A stretch of 7,764 nt of DNA, from positions 1 to 7,764 of the forward strand of contig JAGLYE010000066.1 of NCBI GenBank assembly GCA_023132505.1, in the 5' to 3' direction. Below, one piece after another: positions 6,145-7,764 of the stretch. The stretch is from Bacteroidales bacterium. Its GTDB lineage: Bacteria > Bacteroidota > Bacteroidia > Bacteroidales > B18-G4. The stretch's first letter is position 1, and each line of letters opens with the position of its first letter. The notes beneath the pieces are model-generated. The model ran no database searches. It saw only the letters and a list, made by a program, of their open reading frames with translations, and was not told the origin of the DNA. The translations under genes were made by a program, and so were the position numbers.

Positions 6145-7647
6145 TTATTCATGAAACACCAGTGCTTCATAAATGTAAATATCGGCAGTCTTCCAGCCTT
6201 CCCAGCCAATGCGGGCTTTATCGCGGGCACAATGCCCAAGAAACTCCTCAAGGGACCAGCCGGTTTCTGTCGCCACCTGTGGAAGAAAAGTACCGGAAGA
6301 CTTTCCCTTTTTGATATAGATCCCATGCCTGCCCAATTCGATCTCATCAATAGATTCGATCTTTTTCATTGGGGTCAGAACCGAGATCTCCAGTTCAATA
6401 TCATCAAATTCTTCTTCTTTGACCTTCGAAAATCTGTGATCCCTGGTTGAAGCCGCTATTGCCATTCGCTGTATGACCAGGTACAGAGGGTCGGTAGGTT
6501 CAAAATTACCGATGCATCCACGTAACTGGCCATCCTTATTTAGTGTAACAAACGCTCCGCAAGGTGTTTTAATGTTTTCAGAAAACCCGGAAGTGTTTAG
6601 TTCCGGCGTTTCCCCCTTGCTGACATATTCTTCCATGGTTAACCTGGCGATGCCCAAAAGGTCTGCCTTATCTTTTTTGGTCAGGACAAAATCAGAATCA
6701 GTTTGTTGTTCTCCATCCGCTGTAATAGCGATTGCATAATAGCCCACCACCCTGCTCTTGTCGGGATGGTAATCTGCATCCCCTGAATTCAGGTACTGAA
6801 CCTGGTGGTATTCATAATCCGGATTGTCTTCGGTAAGGTTTAGCAAGGTCAACACAGAGGTCCATCCACACATGGCTGTAGCCAGGTTTCGAATACCTGA
6901 TGCTTCATTCTCCCTGAGCACCTTCATGAACTGCTCTTTTGAATTGCCGGTTACGGCATCCGCAGTTTTTTGATCCACCTCATTGGCATCCTCATACTTC
7001 GGGAAATGTGAGAAATCGGTGCTGATCACAAAAAGGTTCTTCTCATTGAAATATGGTTTCAGGGCTTTGGCAATATCCCGGCAGGTGCCCAGCTCCTGAG
7101 TGCCGATCACTATTGGGATGATCTTAAAAGGTTTCTTCAGGTAATACTGTAGAAAAGGCAGCTGGACCTCCAGGCTGTGCTCAGTAACATGAGCTTTGGC
7201 CTGAAATGAAAAGGCATCATTTTCCTCTATCAACTTCTCAGCCAGCGTGCGATCAACCTCCACCTCTCCGAGCGGAGTTTCATAATTTCCTTTACTGTAA
7301 ATGGATGCTCCCCGATAATAAGCTGTGTGGCTGGAAGCGATCACAAATACATACTCATATTTACTGTCGGGATCGATCTGATTATAACCGGAAGCAGCAA
7401 CAAGGCCAGAATAGGGATACCCGGCATGGGGAACAATGATCGCCTGTACATTATCGTATCCCTTTGGCTTCGCTTTTTTAAAAAGCTGCTGGAGGTCAGT
7501 TTCAAGGCTGTTGCGGTCGCCTGCATAGAACTTACCGGCCGCATAGGCTTTCCTGTTTACCGGCGCCTCAACAGGGTCCTGTGAATGGCAACCTCCTGAA
7601 AAAAGGGATAAGATGATCATGATGCGGATGAGTTTGTTGTTTTTCAT
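6145..7647 (-). CDS. MEMO1-AMMECR1 fusion protein (AmmeMemoRadiSam system B-A), predicted lipoprotein
   Basis: This 500-residue protein joins two families. Residues about 33-307 are MEMO-like. H74 in VPHAGYPYSG, H107 in SSHTAYY, D211 and H214 in STDFSHF, and C260 in MCGW match the His/His/Asp/His/Cys metal-site residues of human MEMO1, and the EHSLEVQLPF block is also kept. Residues about 320-500 are AMMECR1-like, with the hallmark LRGCIG (375-380) followed by HRF and the FDDIELEISVLTP strand. In prokaryotes these two families occur with a radical SAM protein; the reaction of the system is not established. The N-terminus is a hydrophobic signal peptide ending FSGGC20, which predicts export and a lipid anchor, although Ser at -3 of the lipobox is not canonical. 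No radical SAM gene is in the window. The start at 7647 is chosen because it gives a complete signal peptide and sits about 30 bp after a good -7 element. Domain calls are firm; location is probable. Confidence 0.92.
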   Translation of the reverse strand: MKNNKLIRIMIILSLFSGGCHSQDPVEAPVNRKAYAAGKFYAGDRNSLETDLQQLFKKAKPKGYDNVQAIIVPHAGYPYSGLVAASGYNQIDPDSKYEYVFVIASSHTAYYRGASIYSKGNYETPLGEVEVDRTLAEKLIEENDAFSFQAKAHVTEHSLEVQLPFLQYYLKKPFKIIPIVIGTQELGTCRDIAKALKPYFNEKNLFVISTDFSHFPKYEDANEVDQKTADAVTGNSKEQFMKVLRENEASGIRNLATAMCGWTSVLTLLNLTEDNPDYEYHQVQYLNSGDADYHPDKSRVVGYYAIAITADGEQQTDSDFVLTKKDKADLLGIARLTMEEYVSKGETPELNTSGFSENIKTPCGAFVTLNKDGQLRGCIGNFEPTDPLYLVIQRMAIAASTRDHRFSKVKEEEFDDIELEISVLTPMKKIESIDEIELGRHGIYIKKGKSSGTFLPQVATETGWSLEEFLGHCARDKARIGWEGWKTADIYIYEALVFHE

Positions 7648-7677
7648 TTGTCAGTAATTGATTGACCAACAGGATAA

Positions 7678-7685
7678 CAAAGATA
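7678..7685 (-). promoter_or_regulatory. Bacteroidota-type -7 promoter element of the MEMO-AMMECR1 gene
   Basis: Read on the minus strand, the sequence is TATCTTTG, an exact match to the TAnnTTTG -7 consensus used by the primary sigma factor of Bacteroidota. It ends 30 bp before the start codon, which leaves a short leader without a Shine-Dalgarno sequence. No clear -33 TTTG was found at the usual distance upstream; the nearest is a TTTC. One eight-base match in an AT-rich gap could be chance, but its position is right. Confidence 0.55.
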
Positions 7686-7733
7686 CGAAATGTTATCTGA
7701 AAGTTTAGAATGTAAGGATAGTTTTGGTTATAT

Positions 7734-7764
7734 TTGGAGTACTTGGAGTTTGAAGTTTGAAGTT
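7734..7764. repeat. Edge of a fourth heptamer array, cut by the window end
   Basis: TTGGAGT occurs at 7734-7740 and again at 7743-7749 after two extra bases. It is then followed without a gap by TTGAAGT at 7750-7756 and 7757-7763. The unit differs from those of the other arrays, but the 7-bp period is the same. It lies upstream of the MEMO-AMMECR1 promoter and continues past the window, so its full size and any inverted half cannot be seen. Confidence 0.7.

Overview
The window looks like chromosomal DNA from a member of the Bacteroidota, probably an uncultured or environmental lineage. Two of the four genes end in a type IX secretion (T9SS, type A) C-terminal sorting domain, which is known mainly from this phylum. 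The other two start with lipoprotein-like signal peptides. None of the three visible start codons has a Shine-Dalgarno sequence, and one gene has a TAnnTTTG-type -7 promoter element upstream. All of these are usual for the phylum.

Layout. (1) Bases 1-1263, plus strand: the 3' part of a gene for a right-handed parallel beta-helix surface protein with a T9SS sorting domain; its start lies before the window. (2) Bases 1264-1498: an intergenic gap whose first 100 bases are an array of degenerate 7-bp units. (3) Bases 1499-4306, plus: a 935-residue tandem-domain M16 (insulinase/pitrilysin-like) zinc peptidase with a lipoprotein-type signal. (4) Bases 4307-4351: a 45-bp convergent gap made entirely of palindromic 7-bp units. 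(5) Bases 4352-6055, minus: a secreted Asp-box (BNR) beta-propeller protein with a T9SS sorting domain. (6) Bases 6056-6144: an AT-rich gap. (7) Bases 6145-7647, minus: a predicted lipoprotein fusing a MEMO1-like domain (AmmeMemoRadiSam system protein B) to an AMMECR1 domain (system protein A). (8) Bases 7648-7764: its promoter region and the edge of another 7-bp array.

Working together. All four products appear to be exported: two through T9SS to the surface or medium, and two as membrane-anchored lipoproteins. The window is therefore mostly cell-envelope and extracellular functions. No pathway clearly ties the four genes together, and only the two minus-strand genes could share a transcript.

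The most unusual signal is not a gene. It is a set of degenerate heptanucleotide arrays, inverted around a centre in the two complete intergenic cases. They fill or border three of the four intergenic gaps and also invade the reading frame of the beta-helix protein, inside its sorting domain. Unit sequences differ between arrays, but the 7-bp period is kept and the word CAGTAGGC occurs in two of them. The second notable item is the apparently extracytoplasmic MEMO-AMMECR1 fusion, a family normally pictured in the cytoplasm beside a radical SAM enzyme.
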